From Phytophthora colocasiae (Eukaryota > Oomycota > Peronosporomycetes > Peronosporales > Peronosporaceae): a stretch of DNA of 64,000 bases. The DNA is taken from NCBI GenBank assembly GCA_018806915.1, contig JAGKQI010000102.1, positions 558,001-622,000 of the forward strand. The letters run 5' to 3'. Under the pieces are notes generated by a model, which did not search any database, was not told the origin of the DNA, and saw only the letters and a list, made by a program, of their open reading frames with translations. Position numbers and translations under genes: made by a program. The first letter of the stretch is position 1; every line of letters starts with the position of its first letter. Below are positions 29,192-42,229 of this stretch, piece by piece.

Positions 29192-29651
29192 TGTAACGGG
29201 GTTACACGTACAAGTGGTTGTACCACTTGTAACTCTAACAGTTATCCTAACTGTTAGAGGTTGGAAATGGGCCTCAGACCTTGGTGTGCTGTACACACCA
29301 AAGGATACATGGGCGAACCACATTATTGGATGGTTCGTGTGCATTTGTGCATATTATTGGTAGAAAGTAACGGATTTCTACCAATCACTGAGCAGAGTTT
29401 CTGCCAACCACACGTTGGCAGACCCTTTAGAAATAGATAACAAACAGTTTTAGGAGGTCCATAATTGGCTTATGCCAAATTCAATAACAGTTCTCATTTT
29501 ACGGTATTTTGCAGTTTAATTTAGTTATATTTGATTTAATTATACTTATTTAAATAAGTATACTTAAATTAAGTCTATTCTAATTGCACGCTTCCTCATA
29601 CACGTAAGCGCACGTGTACGCCACCTAATAGGTCTAGGTAGACCCATTACA
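29192..29651 (+). repeat. 3' LTR of element A (460 bp)
   Basis: Identical to the 5' LTR over all 460 bp, compared base by base by eye. Confidence 0.97.
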
Positions 29652-29656
29652 TGAAT
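29652..29656. repeat. Target-site duplication of element A, right copy (TGAAT)
   Basis: Pairs with 13469-13473. Confidence 0.97.
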
Positions 29657-29802
29657 GCTGACCTCACCAAGCGAGATGGAGACTTTCCTCCGTGCGGCAA
29701 CGGGTCCAGACATATCCCGCACGGTGACGCGCACGGCGAAAAGGGCTAAAGAAGCGTGCCAAGCGCGCCAGGAAGGTACGCGCGAAGGGCAAAATGGCAA
29801 AA

Positions 29803-29875
29803 TGGTCATACAGGGGCTCGAACCCTGGACCGCAGCGTTATTAGCACTGTGCTCTACCGACTGAGCTATACGACC
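29803..29875 (-). tRNA. tRNA-Ile(AAU), copy 25 (C class)
   Basis: First copy right of element A; its 3' end is 151 bp from the insertion. Unit reads cacggtgacg. Confidence 0.96.
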
Positions 29876-30367
29876 GCACAACAACACACACAACCACCAC
29901 GCAAACAACATGCACACACAACACAACCACACACAACACACAACCACGCACGCCAACCCACGCCATTCCACATCGCCAAACGCTGCTCCACGCGCTCATC
30001 CTACTCGCTCAACCCACTTCCCACACCATCCAAACTTATCCGCCTTATCCACGCCCAAACCTATCGCCACGCACGAGGCTCCATGCCGTGCAAAGCGACA
30101 CGAGTGAGTCGCGCTTGCTCCCGGGAGAACTCACCCGCCACAGCGCATGGCCTTGCTGCGGTCTACAAGGCCGGACCTACGGACCACTTGGCCGATATCG
30201 AGGTGTTGGTCGGACCTGAATGCTGACCTCACCAAGCGAGATGGAGACTTTCCTCCGTGCGGCAACGGGTCCAGACATATCCCGCACGGTGACGCGCACG
30301 GCGAAAAGGGCTAAAGAAGCGTGCCAAGCGCGCCAGGAAGGTACGCGCGAAGGGCAAAATGGCAAAA

Positions 30368-30440
30368 TGGTCATACAGGGGCTCGAACCCTGGACCGCAG
30401 CGTTATTAGCACTGTGCTCTACCGACTGAGCTATACGACC
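30368..30440 (-). tRNA. tRNA-Ile(AAU), copy 26 (C class)
   Basis: 73 nt; unit with cacggtgacg. Confidence 0.96.
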
Positions 30441-30933
30441 GCACAACAACACACACAACCACCACGCAAACAACATGCACACACAACACAACCACACAAC
30501 CACACACAACCACGCACGCCAACCCACGCCATTCCACATCGCCAAACGCTGCTCCACGCGCTCATCCTACTCGCTCAACCCACTTCCCACACCATCCAAA
30601 CTTATCCGCCTTATCCACGCCCAAACCTATCGCCACGCACGAGGCTCCATGCCGTGCAAAGCGACACGAGTGAGTCGCGCTTGCTCCCGGGAGAACTCAC
30701 CCGCCACAGCGCATGGCCTTGCTGCGGTCTACAAGGCCGGACCTACGGACCACTTGGCCGATATCGAGGTGTTGGTCGGACCTGAATGCTGACCTCACCA
30801 AGCGAGATGGAGACTTTCCTCCGTGCGGCAACGGGTCCAGACATATCCCGCACGGCGACGCGCACGGCGAAAAGGGCTAAAGAAGCGTGCCAAGCGCGCC
30901 AGGAAGGTACGCGCGAAGGGCAAAATGGCAAAA

Positions 30934-31006
30934 TGGTCATACAGGGGCTCGAACCCTGGACCGCAGCGTTATTAGCACTGTGCTCTACCGACTGAGCTAT
31001 ACGACC
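30934..31006 (-). tRNA. tRNA-Ile(AAU), copy 27 (C class)
   Basis: 73 nt. Confidence 0.96.
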
Positions 31007-31499
31007 GCACAACAACACACACAACCACCACGCAAACAACATGCACACACAACACAACCACACAACAACACACAACCACGCACGCCAACCCACGCCATTC
31101 CACATCGCCAAACGCTGCTCCACGCGCTCATCCTACTCGCTCAACCCACTTCCCACACCATCCAAACTTATCCGCCTTATCCACGCCCAAACCTATCGCC
31201 ACGCACGAGGCTCCATGCCGTGCAAAGCGACACGAGTGAGTCGCGCTTGCTCCCGGGAGAACTCACCCGCCACAGCGCATGGCCTTGCTGCGGTCTACAA
31301 GGCCGGACCTACGGACCACTTGGCCGATATCGAGGTGTTGGTCGGACCTGAATGCTGACCTCACCAAGCGAGATGGAGACTTTCCTCCGTGCGGCAACGG
31401 GTCCAGACATATCCCGCACGGTGACGCGCACGGCGAAAAGGGCTAAAGAAGCGTGCCAAGCGCGCCAGGAAGGTACGCGCGAAGGGCAAAATGGCAAAA

Positions 31500-31572
31500 T
31501 GGTCATACAGGGGCTCGAACCCTGGACCGCAGCGTTATTAGCACTGTGCTCTACCGACTGAGCTATACGACC
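31500..31572 (-). tRNA. tRNA-Ile(AAU), copy 28 (C class)
   Basis: 73 nt; unit with cacggtgacg. Confidence 0.96.
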
Positions 31573-32065
31573 GCACAACAACACACACAACCACCACGCA
31601 AACAACATGCACACACAACACAACCACACAACCACACACAACCACGCACGCCAACCCACGCCATTCCACATCGCCAAACGCTGCTCCACGCGCTCATCCT
31701 ACTCGCTCAACCCACTTCCCACACCATCCAAACTTATCCGCCTTATCCACGCCCAAACCTATCGCCACGTACGAGGCTCCATGCCGTGCAAAGCGACACG
31801 AGTGAGTCGCGCTTGCTCCCGGGAGAACTCACCCGCCACAGCGCATGGCCTTGCTGCGGTCTACAAGGCCGGACCTACGGACCACTTGGCCGATATCGAG
31901 GTGTTGGTCGGACCTGAATGCTGACCTCACCAAGCGAGATGGAGACTTTCCTCCGTGCGGCAACGGGTCCAGACATATCCCGCACGGCGACGCGCACGGC
32001 GAAAAGGGCTAAAGAAGCGTGCCAAGCGCGCCAGGAAGGTACGCGCGAAGGGCAAAATGGCAAAA

Positions 32066-32138
32066 TGGTCATACAGGGGCTCGAACCCTGGACCGCAGCG
32101 TTATTAGCACTGTGCTCTACCGACTGAGCTATACGACC
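32066..32138 (-). tRNA. tRNA-Ile(AAU), copy 29 (C class)
   Basis: 73 nt. Confidence 0.96.
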
Positions 32139-32630
32139 GCACAACAACACACACAACCACCACGCAAACAACATGCACACACAACACAACCACACACAAC
32201 ACACAACCACGCACGCCAACCCACGCCATTCCACATCGCCAAACGCTGCTCCACGCGCTCATCCTACTCGCTCAACCCACTTCCCACACCATCCAAACTT
32301 ATCCGCCTTATCCACGCCCAAACCTATCGCCACGCACGAGGCTCCATGCCGTGCAAAGCGACACGAGTGAGTCGCGCTTGCTCCCGGGAGAACTCACCCG
32401 CCACAGCGCATGGCCTTGCTGCGGTCTACAAGGCCGGACCTACGGACCACTTGGCCGATATCGAGGTGTTGGTCGGACCTGAATGCTGACCTCACCAAGC
32501 GAGATGGAGACTTTCCTCCGTGCGGCAACGGGTCCAGACATATCCCGCACGGCGACGCGCACGGCGAAAAGGGCTAAAGAAGCGTGCCAAGCGCGCCAGG
32601 AAGGTACGCGCGAAGGGCAAAATGGCAAAA

Positions 32631-32703
32631 TGGTCATACAGGGGCTCGAACCCTGGACCGCAGCGTTATTAGCACTGTGCTCTACCGACTGAGCTATACG
32701 ACC
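32631..32703 (-). tRNA. tRNA-Ile(AAU), copy 30 (C class)
   Basis: 73 nt. Confidence 0.96.
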
Positions 32704-33195
32704 GCACAACAACACACACAACCACCACGCAAACAACATGCACACACAACACAACCACACACAACACACAACCACGCACGCCAACCCACGCCATTCCACA
32801 TCGCCAAACGCTGCTCCACGCGCTCATCCTACTCGCTCAACCCACTTCCCACACCATCCAAACTTATCCGCCTTATCCACGCCCAAACCTATCGCCACGT
32901 ACGAGGCTCCATGCCGTGCAAAGCGACACGAGTGAGTCGCGCTTGCTCCCGGGAGAACTCACCCGCCACAGCGCATGGCCTTGCTGCGGTCTACAAGGCC
33001 GGACCTACGGACCACTTGGCCGATATCGAGGTGTTGGTCGGACCTGAATGCTGACCTCACCAAGCGAGATGGAGACTTTCCTCCGTGCGGCAACGGGTCC
33101 AGACATATCCCGCACGGCGACGCGCACGGCGAAAAGGGCTAAAGAAGCGTGCCAAGCGCGCCAGGAAGGTACGCGCGAAGGGCAAAATGGCAAAA

Positions 33196-33268
33196 TGGTC
33201 ATACAGGGGCTCGAACCCTGGACCGCAGCGTTATTAGCACTGTGCTCTACCGACTGAGCTATACGACC
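33196..33268 (-). tRNA. tRNA-Ile(AAU), copy 31 (C class)
   Basis: 73 nt; last unit of the cacgagtgag run. Confidence 0.96.
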
Positions 33269-33760
33269 GCACAACAACACACACAACCACCACGCAAACA
33301 ACATGCACACACAACACAACCACACACAACACACAACCACGCACGCCAACCCACGCCATTCCACATCGCCAAACGCTGCTCCACGCGCTCATCCTACTCG
33401 CTCAACCCACTTCCCACACCATCCAAACTTATCCGCCTTATCCACGCCCAAACCTATCGCCACGCACGAGGCTCCATGCCGTGCAAAGCGACACGAGTGA
33501 GTCGCGCTTGCTCCCGGGAGAACTCACCCGCCACAGCGCATGGCCTTGCTGCGGTCTACAAGGCCGGACCTACGGACCACTTGGCCGATATCGAGGTGTT
33601 GGTCGGACCTGAATGCTGACCTCACCAAGCGAGATGGAGACTTTCCTCCGTGCGGCAACGGGTCCAGACATATCCCGCACGGCGACGCGCACGGCGAAAA
33701 GGGCTAAAGAAGCGTGCCAAGCGCGCCAGGAAGGTACGCGCGAAGGGCAAAATGGCAAAA

Positions 33761-33833
33761 TGGTCATACAGGGGCTCGAACCCTGGACCGCAGCGTTATT
33801 AGCACTGTGCTCTACCGACTGAGCTATACGACC
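33761..33833 (-). tRNA. tRNA-Ile(AAU), copy 32 (C class)
   Basis: 73 nt; its unit has the rare ccacgcactc variant, shared only with copy 57. Confidence 0.96.
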
Positions 33834-34326
33834 GCACAACAACACACACAACCACCACGCAAACAACATGCACACACAACACAACCACACAACCACACAC
33901 AACCACGCACGCCAACCCACGCCATTCCACATCGCCAAACGCTGCTCCACGCACTCATCCTACTCGCTCAACCCACTTCCCACACCATCCAAACTTATCC
34001 GCCTTATCCACGCCCAAACCTATCGCCACGCACGAGGCTCCATGCCGTGCAAAGCGACACGTGTGAGTCGCGCTTGCTCCCGGGAGAACTCACCCGCCAC
34101 AGCGCATGGCCTTGCTGCGGTCTACAAGGCCGGACCTACGGACCACTTGGCCGATATCGAGGTGTTGGTCGGACCTGAATGCTGACCTCACCAAGCGAGA
34201 TGGAGACTTTCCTCCGTGCGGCAACGGGTCCAGACATATCCCGCACGGCGACGCGCACGGCGAAAAGGGCTAAAGAAGCGTGCCAAGCGCGCCAGGAAGG
34301 TACGCGCGAAGGGCAAAATGGCAAAA

Positions 34327-34399
34327 TGGTCATACAGGGGCTCGAACCCTGGACCGCAGCGTTATTAGCACTGTGCTCTACCGACTGAGCTATACGACC
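34327..34399 (-). tRNA. tRNA-Ile(AAU), copy 33 (C class)
   Basis: 73 nt. Confidence 0.96.
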
Positions 34400-34892
34400 G
34401 CACAACAACACACACAACCACCACGCAAACAACATGCACACACAACACAACCACACAACCACACACAACCACGCACGCCAACCCACGCCATTCCACATCG
34501 CCAAACGCTGCTCCACGCGCTCATCCTACTCGCTCAACCCACTTCCCACACCATCCAAACTTATCCGCCTTATCCACGCCCAAACCTATCGCCACGTACG
34601 AGGCTCCATGCCGTGCAAAGCGACACGTGTGAGTCGCGCTTGCTCCCGGGAGAACTCACCCGCCACAGCGCATGGCCTTGCTGCGGTCTACAAGGCCGGA
34701 CCTACGGACCACTTGGCCGATATCGAGGTGTTGGTCGGACCTGAATGCTGACCTCACCAAGCGAGATGGAGACTTTCCTCCGTGCGGCAACGGGTCCAGA
34801 CATATCCCGCACGGCGACGCGCACGGCGAAAAGGGCTAAAGAAGCGTGCCAAGCGCGCCAGGAAGGTACGCGCGAAGGGCAAAATGGCAAAA

Positions 34893-34965
34893 TGGTCATA
34901 CAGGGGCTCGAACCCTGGACCGCAGCGTTATTAGCACTGTGCTCTACCGACTGAGCTATACGACC
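34893..34965 (-). tRNA. tRNA-Ile(AAU), copy 34 (C class)
   Basis: 73 nt; first unit with cttatccgcgcc. Confidence 0.96.
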
Positions 34966-35457
34966 GCACAACAACACACACAACCACCACGCAAACAACA
35001 TGCACACACAACACAACCACACACAACACACAACCACGCACGCCAACCCACGCCATTCCACATCGCCAAACGCTGCTCCACGCGCTCATCCTACTCGCTC
35101 AACCCACTTCCCACACCATCCAAACTTATCCGCCTTATCCGCGCCCAAACCTATCGCCACGCACGAGGCTCCATGCCGTGCAAAGCGACACGTGTGAGTC
35201 GCGCTTGCTCCCGGGAGAACTCACCCGCCACAGCGCATGGCCTTGCTGCGGTCTACAAGGCCGGACCTACGGACCACTTGGCCGATATCGAGGTGTTGGT
35301 CGGACCTGAATGCTGACCTCACCAAGCGAGATGGAGACTTTCCTCCGTGCGGCAACGGGTCCAGACATATCCCGCACGGCGACGCGCACGGCGAAAAGGG
35401 CTAAAGAAGCGTGCCAAGCGCGCCAGGAAGGTACGCGCGAAGGGCAAAATGGCAAAA

Positions 35458-35530
35458 TGGTCATACAGGGGCTCGAACCCTGGACCGCAGCGTTATTAGC
35501 ACTGTGCTCTACCGACTGAGCTATACGACC
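35458..35530 (-). tRNA. tRNA-Ile(AAU), copy 35 (C class)
   Basis: 73 nt. Confidence 0.96.
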
Positions 35531-36023
35531 GCACAACAACACACACAACCACCACGCAAACAACATGCACACACAACACAACCACACAACCACACACAAC
35601 CACGCACGCCAACCCACGCCATTCCACATCGCCAAACGCTGCTCCACGCGCTCATCCTACTCGCTCAACCCACTTCCCACACCATCCAAACTTATCCGCC
35701 TTATCCGCGCCCAAACCTATCGCCACGCACGAGGCTCCATGCCGTGCAAAGCGACACGTGTGAGTCGCGCTTGCTCCCGGGAGAACTCACCCGCCACAGC
35801 GCATGGCCTTGCTGCGGTCTACAAGGCCGGACCTACGGACCACTTGGCCGATATCGAGGTGTTGGTCGGACCTGAATGCTGACCTCACCAAGCGAGATGG
35901 AGACTTTCCTCCGTGCGGCAACGGGTCCAGACATATCCCGCACGGCGACGCGCACGGCGAAAAGGGCTAAAGAAGCGTGCCAAGCGCGCCAGGAAGGTAC
36001 GCGCGAAGGGCAAAATGGCAAAA

Positions 36024-36096
36024 TGGTCATACAGGGGCTCGAACCCTGGACCGCAGCGTTATTAGCACTGTGCTCTACCGACTGAGCTATACGACC
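36024..36096 (-). tRNA. tRNA-Ile(AAU), copy 36 (C class)
   Basis: 73 nt; the next dyad carries a 10-bp deletion (junction 36339/36340). Confidence 0.96.
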
Positions 36097-36578
36097 GCAC
36101 AACAACACACACAACCACCACGCAAACAACATGCACACACAACACAACCACACACAACACACAACCACGCACGCCAACCCACGCCATTCCACATCGCCAA
36201 ACGCTGCTCCACGCGCTCATCCTACTCGCTCAACCCACTTCCCACACCATCCAAACTTATCCGCCTTATCCACGCCCAAACCTATCGCCACGCACGAGGC
36301 TCCATGCCGTGCAAAGCGACACGTGTGAGTCGCGCTTGCACTCACCCGCCACAGCGCATGGCCTTGCTGCGGTCTACAAGGCCGGACCTACGGACCACTT
36401 GGCCGATATCGAGGTGTTGGTCGGACCTGAATGCTGACCTCACCAAGCGAGATGGAGACTTTCCTCCGTGCGGCAACGGGTCCAGACATATCCCGCACGG
36501 CGACGCGCACGGCGAAAAGGGCTAAAGAAGCGTGCCAAGCGCGCCAGGAAGGTACGCGCGAAGGGCAAAATGGCAAAA

Positions 36579-36651
36579 TGGTCATACAGGGGCTCGAACC
36601 CTGGACCGCAGCGTTATTAGCACTGTGCTCTACCGACTGAGCTATACGACC
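36579..36651 (-). tRNA. tRNA-Ile(AAU), copy 37 (C class)
   Basis: 73 nt. Confidence 0.96.
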
Positions 36652-37143
36652 GCACAACAACACACACAACCACCACGCAAACAACATGCACACACAACAC
36701 AACCACACACAACACACAACCACGCACGCCAACCCACGCCATTCCACATCGCCAAACGCTGCTCCACGCGCTCATCCTACTCGCTCAACCCACTTCCCAC
36801 ACCATCCAAACTTATCCGCCTTATCCGCGCCCAAACCTATCGCCACGTACGAGGCTCCATGCCGTGCAAAGCGACACGTGTGAGTCGCGCTTGCTCCCGG
36901 GAGAACTCACCCGCCACAGCGCATGGCCTTGCTGCGGTCTACAAGGCCGGACCTACGGACCACTTGGCCGATATCGAGGTGTTGGTCGGACCTGAATGCT
37001 GACCTCACCAAGCGAGATGGAGACTTTCCTCCGTGCGGCAACGGGTCCAGACATATCCCGCACGGCGACGCGCACGGCGAAAAGGGCTAAAGAAGCGTGC
37101 CAAGCGCGCCAGGAAGGTACGCGCGAAGGGCAAAATGGCAAAA

Positions 37144-37216
37144 TGGTCATACAGGGGCTCGAACCCTGGACCGCAGCGTTATTAGCACTGTGCTCTACCG
37201 ACTGAGCTATACGACC
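37144..37216 (-). tRNA. tRNA-Ile(AAU), copy 38 (C class)
   Basis: 73 nt. Confidence 0.96.
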
Positions 37217-37708
37217 GCACAACAACACACACAACCACCACGCAAACAACATGCACACACAACACAACCACACACAACACACAACCACGCACGCCAACCC
37301 ACGCCATTCCACATCGCCAAACGCTGCTCCACGCGCTCATCCTACTCGCTCAACCCACTTCCCACACCATCCAAACTTATCCGCCTTATCCGCGCCCAAA
37401 CCTATCGCCACGCACGAGGCTCCATGCCGTGCAAAGCGACACGTGTGAGTCGCGCTTGCTCCCGGGAGAACTCACCCGCCACAGCGCATGGCCTTGCTGC
37501 GGTCTACAAGGCCGGACCTACGGACCACTTGGCCGATATCGAGGTGTTGGTCGGACCTGAATGCTGACCTCACCAAGCGAGATGGAGACTTTCCTCCGTG
37601 CGGCAACGGGTCCAGACATATCCCGCACGGCGACGCGCACGGCGAAAAGGGCTAAAGAAGCGTGCCAAGCGCGCCAGGAAGGTACGCGCGAAGGGCAAAA
37701 TGGCAAAA

Positions 37709-37781
37709 TGGTCATACAGGGGCTCGAACCCTGGACCGCAGCGTTATTAGCACTGTGCTCTACCGACTGAGCTATACGACC
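37709..37781 (-). tRNA. tRNA-Ile(AAU), copy 39 (C class)
   Basis: 73 nt; its unit has lost GT from cacgtgtgag. Confidence 0.96.
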
Positions 37782-38271
37782 GCACAACAACACACACAAC
37801 CACCACGCAAACAACATGCACACACAACACAACCACACACAACACACAACCACGCACGCCAACCCACGCCATTCCACATCGCCAAACGCTGCTCCACGCG
37901 CTCATCCTACTCGCTCAACCCACTTCCCACACCATCCAAACTTATCCGCCTTATCCACGCCCAAACCTATCGCCACGCACGAGGCTCCATGCCGTGCAAA
38001 GCGACACGTGAGTCGCGCTTGCTCCCGGGAGAACTCACCCGCCACAGCGCATGGCCTTGCTGCGGTCTACAAGGCCGGACCTACGGACCACTTGGCCGAT
38101 ATCGAGGTGTTGGTCGGACCTGAATGCTGACCTCACCAAGCGAGATGGAGACTTTCCTCCGTGCGGCAACGGGTCCAGACATATCCCGCACGGCGACGCG
38201 CACGGCGAAAAGGGCTAAAGAAGCGTGCCAAGCGCGCCAGGAAGGTACGCGCGAAGGGCAAAATGGCAAAA

Positions 38272-38344
38272 TGGTCATACAGGGGCTCGAACCCTGGACC
38301 GCAGCGTTATTAGCACTGTGCTCTACCGACTGAGCTATACGACC
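38272..38344 (-). tRNA. tRNA-Ile(AAU), copy 40 (C class)
   Basis: 73 nt. Confidence 0.96.
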
Positions 38345-38837
38345 GCACAACAACACACACAACCACCACGCAAACAACATGCACACACAACACAACCACA
38401 CAACCACACACAACCACGCACGCCAACCCACGCCATTCCACATCGCCAAACGCTGCTCCACGCGCTCATCCTACTCGCTCAACCCACTTCCCACACCATC
38501 CAAACTTATCCGCCTTATCCGCGCCCAAACCTATCGCCACGCACGAGGCTCCATGCCGTGCAAAGCGACACGTGTGAGTCGCGCTTGCTCCCGGGAGAAC
38601 TCACCCGCCACAGCGCATGGCCTTGCTGCGGTCTACAAGGCCGGACCTACGGACCACTTGGCCGATATCGAGGTGTTGGTCGGACCTGAATGCTGACCTC
38701 ACCAAGCGAGATGGAGACTTTCCTCCGTGCGGCAACGGGTCCAGACATATCCCGCACGGCGACGCGCACGGCGAAAAGGGCTAAAGAAGCGTGCCAAGCG
38801 CGCCAGGAAGGTACGCGCGAAGGGCAAAATGGCAAAA

Positions 38838-38910
38838 TGGTCATACAGGGGCTCGAACCCTGGACCGCAGCGTTATTAGCACTGTGCTCTACCGACTGAG
38901 CTATACGACC
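38838..38910 (-). tRNA. tRNA-Ile(AAU), copy 41 (C class)
   Basis: 73 nt. Confidence 0.96.
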
Positions 38911-39402
38911 GCACAACAACACACACAACCACCACGCAAACAACATGCACACACAACACAACCACACACAACACACAACCACGCACGCCAACCCACGCCA
39001 TTCCACATCGCCAAACGCTGCTCCACGCGCTCATCCTACTCGCTCAACCCACTTCCCACACCATCCAAACTTATCCGCCTTATCCGCGCCCAAACCTATC
39101 GCCACGCACGAGGCTCCATGCCGTGCAAAGCGACACGTGTGAGTCGCGCTTGCTCCCGGGAGAACTCACCCGCCACAGCGCATGGCCTTGCTGCGGTCTA
39201 CAAGGCCGGACCTACGGACCACTTGGCCGATATCGAGGTGTTGGTCGGACCTGAATGCTGACCTCACCAAGCGAGATGGAGACTTTCCTCCGTGCGGCAA
39301 CGGGTCCAGACATATCCCGCACGGCGACGCGCACGGCGAAAAGGGCTAAAGAAGCGTGCCAAGCGCGCCAGGAAGGTACGCGCGAAGGGCAAAATGGCAA
39401 AA

Positions 39403-39475
39403 TGGTCATACAGGGGCTCGAACCCTGGACCGCAGCGTTATTAGCACTGTGCTCTACCGACTGAGCTATACGACC
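39403..39475 (-). tRNA. tRNA-Ile(AAU), copy 42 (C class)
   Basis: 73 nt. Confidence 0.96.
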
Positions 39476-39967
39476 GCACAACAACACACACAACCACCAC
39501 GCAAACAACATGCACACACAACACAACCACACACAACACACAACCACGCACGCCAACCCACGCCATTCCACATCGCCAAACGCTGCTCCACGCGCTCATC
39601 CTACTCGCTCAACCCACTTCCCACACCATCCAAACTTATCCGCCTTATCCACGCCCAAACCTATCGCCACGTACGAGGCTCCATGCCGTGCAAAGCGACA
39701 CGTGTGAGTCGCGCTTGCTCCCGGGAGAACTCACCCGCCACAGCGCATGGCCTTGCTGCGGTCTACAAGGCCGGACCTACGGACCACTTGGCCGATATCG
39801 AGGTGTTGGTCGGACCTGAATGCTGACCTCACCAAGCGAGATGGAGACTTTCCTCCGTGCGGCAACGGGTCCAGACATATCCCGCACGGCGACGCGCACG
39901 GCGAAAAGGGCTAAAGAAGCGTGCCAAGCGCGCCAGGAAGGTACGCGCGAAGGGCAAAATGGCAAAA

Positions 39968-40040
39968 TGGTCATACAGGGGCTCGAACCCTGGACCGCAG
40001 CGTTATTAGCACTGTGCTCTACCGACTGAGCTATACGACC
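39968..40040 (-). tRNA. tRNA-Ile(AAU), copy 43 (C class)
   Basis: 73 nt; slightly shortened CA tract. Confidence 0.96.
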
Positions 40041-40531
40041 GCACAACAACACACACAACCACCACGCAAACAACATGCACACACAACACAACCACACAAC
40101 CACACAACCACGCACGCCAACCCACGCCATTCCACATCGCCAAACGCTGCTCCACGCGCTCATCCTACTCGCTCAACCCACTTCCCACACCATCCAAACT
40201 TATCCGCCTTATCCGCGCCCAAACCTATCGCCACGCACGAGGCTCCATGCCGTGCAAAGCGACACGTGTGAGTCGCGCTTGCTCCCGGGAGAACTCACCC
40301 GCCACAGCGCATGGCCTTGCTGCGGTCTACAAGGCCGGACCTACGGACCACTTGGCCGATATCGAGGTGTTGGTCGGACCTGAATGCTGACCTCACCAAG
40401 CGAGATGGAGACTTTCCTCCGTGCGGCAACGGGTCCAGACATATCCCGCACGGCGACGCGCACGGCGAAAAGGGCTAAAGAAGCGTGCCAAGCGCGCCAG
40501 GAAGGTACGCGCGAAGGGCAAAATGGCAAAA

Positions 40532-40604
40532 TGGTCATACAGGGGCTCGAACCCTGGACCGCAGCGTTATTAGCACTGTGCTCTACCGACTGAGCTATAC
40601 GACC
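40532..40604 (-). tRNA. tRNA-Ile(AAU), copy 44 (C class)
   Basis: 73 nt; start of the uniform 566-bp run. Confidence 0.96.
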
Positions 40605-41097
40605 GCACAACAACACACACAACCACCACGCAAACAACATGCACACACAACACAACCACACAACCACACACAACCACGCACGCCAACCCACGCCATTCCA
40701 CATCGCCAAACGCTGCTCCACGCGCTCATCCTACTCGCTCAACCCACTTCCCACACCATCCAAACTTATCCGCCTTATCCGCGCCCAAACCTATCGCCAC
40801 GCACGAGGCTCCATGCCGTGCAAAGCGACACGTGTGAGTCGCGCTTGCTCCCGGGAGAACTCACCCGCCACAGCGCATGGCCTTGCTGCGGTCTACAAGG
40901 CCGGACCTACGGACCACTTGGCCGATATCGAGGTGTTGGTCGGACCTGAATGCTGACCTCACCAAGCGAGATGGAGACTTTCCTCCGTGCGGCAACGGGT
41001 CCAGACATATCCCGCACGGCGACGCGCACGGCGAAAAGGGCTAAAGAAGCGTGCCAAGCGCGCCAGGAAGGTACGCGCGAAGGGCAAAATGGCAAAA

Positions 41098-41170
41098 TGG
41101 TCATACAGAAGCTCGAACCCTGGACCGCAGCGTTATTAGCACTGTGCTCTACCGACTGAGCTATACGACC
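41098..41170 (-). tRNA. tRNA-Ile(AAU), copy 45 (U class)
   Basis: 73 nt; the only U-class T stem (TTCTG) in the right block, in an otherwise right-block-type unit. Confidence 0.87.
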
Positions 41171-41663
41171 GCACAACAACACACACAACCACCACGCAAA
41201 CAACATGCACACACAACACAACCACACAACCACACACAACCACGCACGCCAACCCACGCCATTCCACATCGCCAAACGCTGCTCCACGCGCTCATCCTAC
41301 TCGCTCAACCCACTTCCCACACCATCCAAACTTATCCGCCTTATCCGCGCCCAAACCTATCGCCACGTACGAGGCTCCATGCCGTGCAAAGCGACACGTG
41401 TGAGTCGCGCTTGCTCCCGGGAGAACTCACCCGCCACAGCGCATGGCCTTGCTGCGGTCTACAAGGCCGGACCTACGGACCACTTGGCCGATATCGAGGT
41501 GTTGGTCGGACCTGAATGCTGACCTCACCAAGCGAGATGGAGACTTTCCTCCGTGCGGCAACGGGTCCAGACATATCCCGCACGGCGACGCGCACGGCGA
41601 AAAGGGCTAAAGAAGCGTGCCAAGCGCGCCAGGAAGGTACGCGCGAAGGGCAAAATGGCAAAA

Positions 41664-41736
41664 TGGTCATACAGGGGCTCGAACCCTGGACCGCAGCGTT
41701 ATTAGCACTGTGCTCTACCGACTGAGCTATACGACC
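41664..41736 (-). tRNA. tRNA-Ile(AAU), copy 46 (C class)
   Basis: 73 nt. Confidence 0.96.
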
Positions 41737-42229
41737 GCACAACAACACACACAACCACCACGCAAACAACATGCACACACAACACAACCACACAACCACA
41801 CACAACCACGCACGCCAACCCACGCCATTCCACATCGCCAAACGCTGCTCCACGCGCTCATCCTACTCGCTCAACCCACTTCCCACACCATCCAAACTTA
41901 TCCGCCTTATCCACGCCCAAACCTATCGCCACGCACGAGGCTCCATGCCGTGCAAAGCGACACGTGTGAGTCGCGCTTGCTCCCGGGAGAACTCACCCGC
42001 CACAGCGCATGGCCTTGCTGCGGTCTACAAGGCCGGACCTACGGACCACTTGGCCGATATCGAGGTGTTGGTCGGACCTGAATGCTGACCTCACCAAGCG
42101 AGATGGAGACTTTCCTCCGTGCGGCAACGGGTCCAGACATATCCCGCACGGCGACGCGCACGGCGAAAAGGGCTAAAGAAGCGTGCCAAGCGCGCCAGGA
42201 AGGTACGCGCGAAGGGCAAAATGGCAAAA

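Larger units (their letters stand above)
13474..29651 (+). mobile_element. Element A: Ty3/gypsy chromodomain LTR retrotransposon, interrupted by element B
   Basis: LTR-bounded element with TGAAT target duplication, 460-bp LTRs without a single difference, primer-binding site, gag, frameshift cassette, protease, RT-RNase H-integrase order (gypsy type), integrase C-terminal chromodomain, an antisense ORF and a G-rich polypurine tract. Without B and its target duplication it is about 8.29 kb. gag and integrase core are open but pol has at least six breaks, so this copy should need proteins in trans. Identical LTRs mean recent insertion, so the breaks probably came from the template copy or from sequencing errors. 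Confidence 0.96.

Noticed and set aside
13128..29803. Ty3-like targeting of element A to a Pol III start site
   Set aside because: The insertion is 346 bp upstream of one tRNA and 151 bp past the 3' end of the next, not at the start-site position typical of Ty3. In an array of this density any insertion is close to a tRNA.
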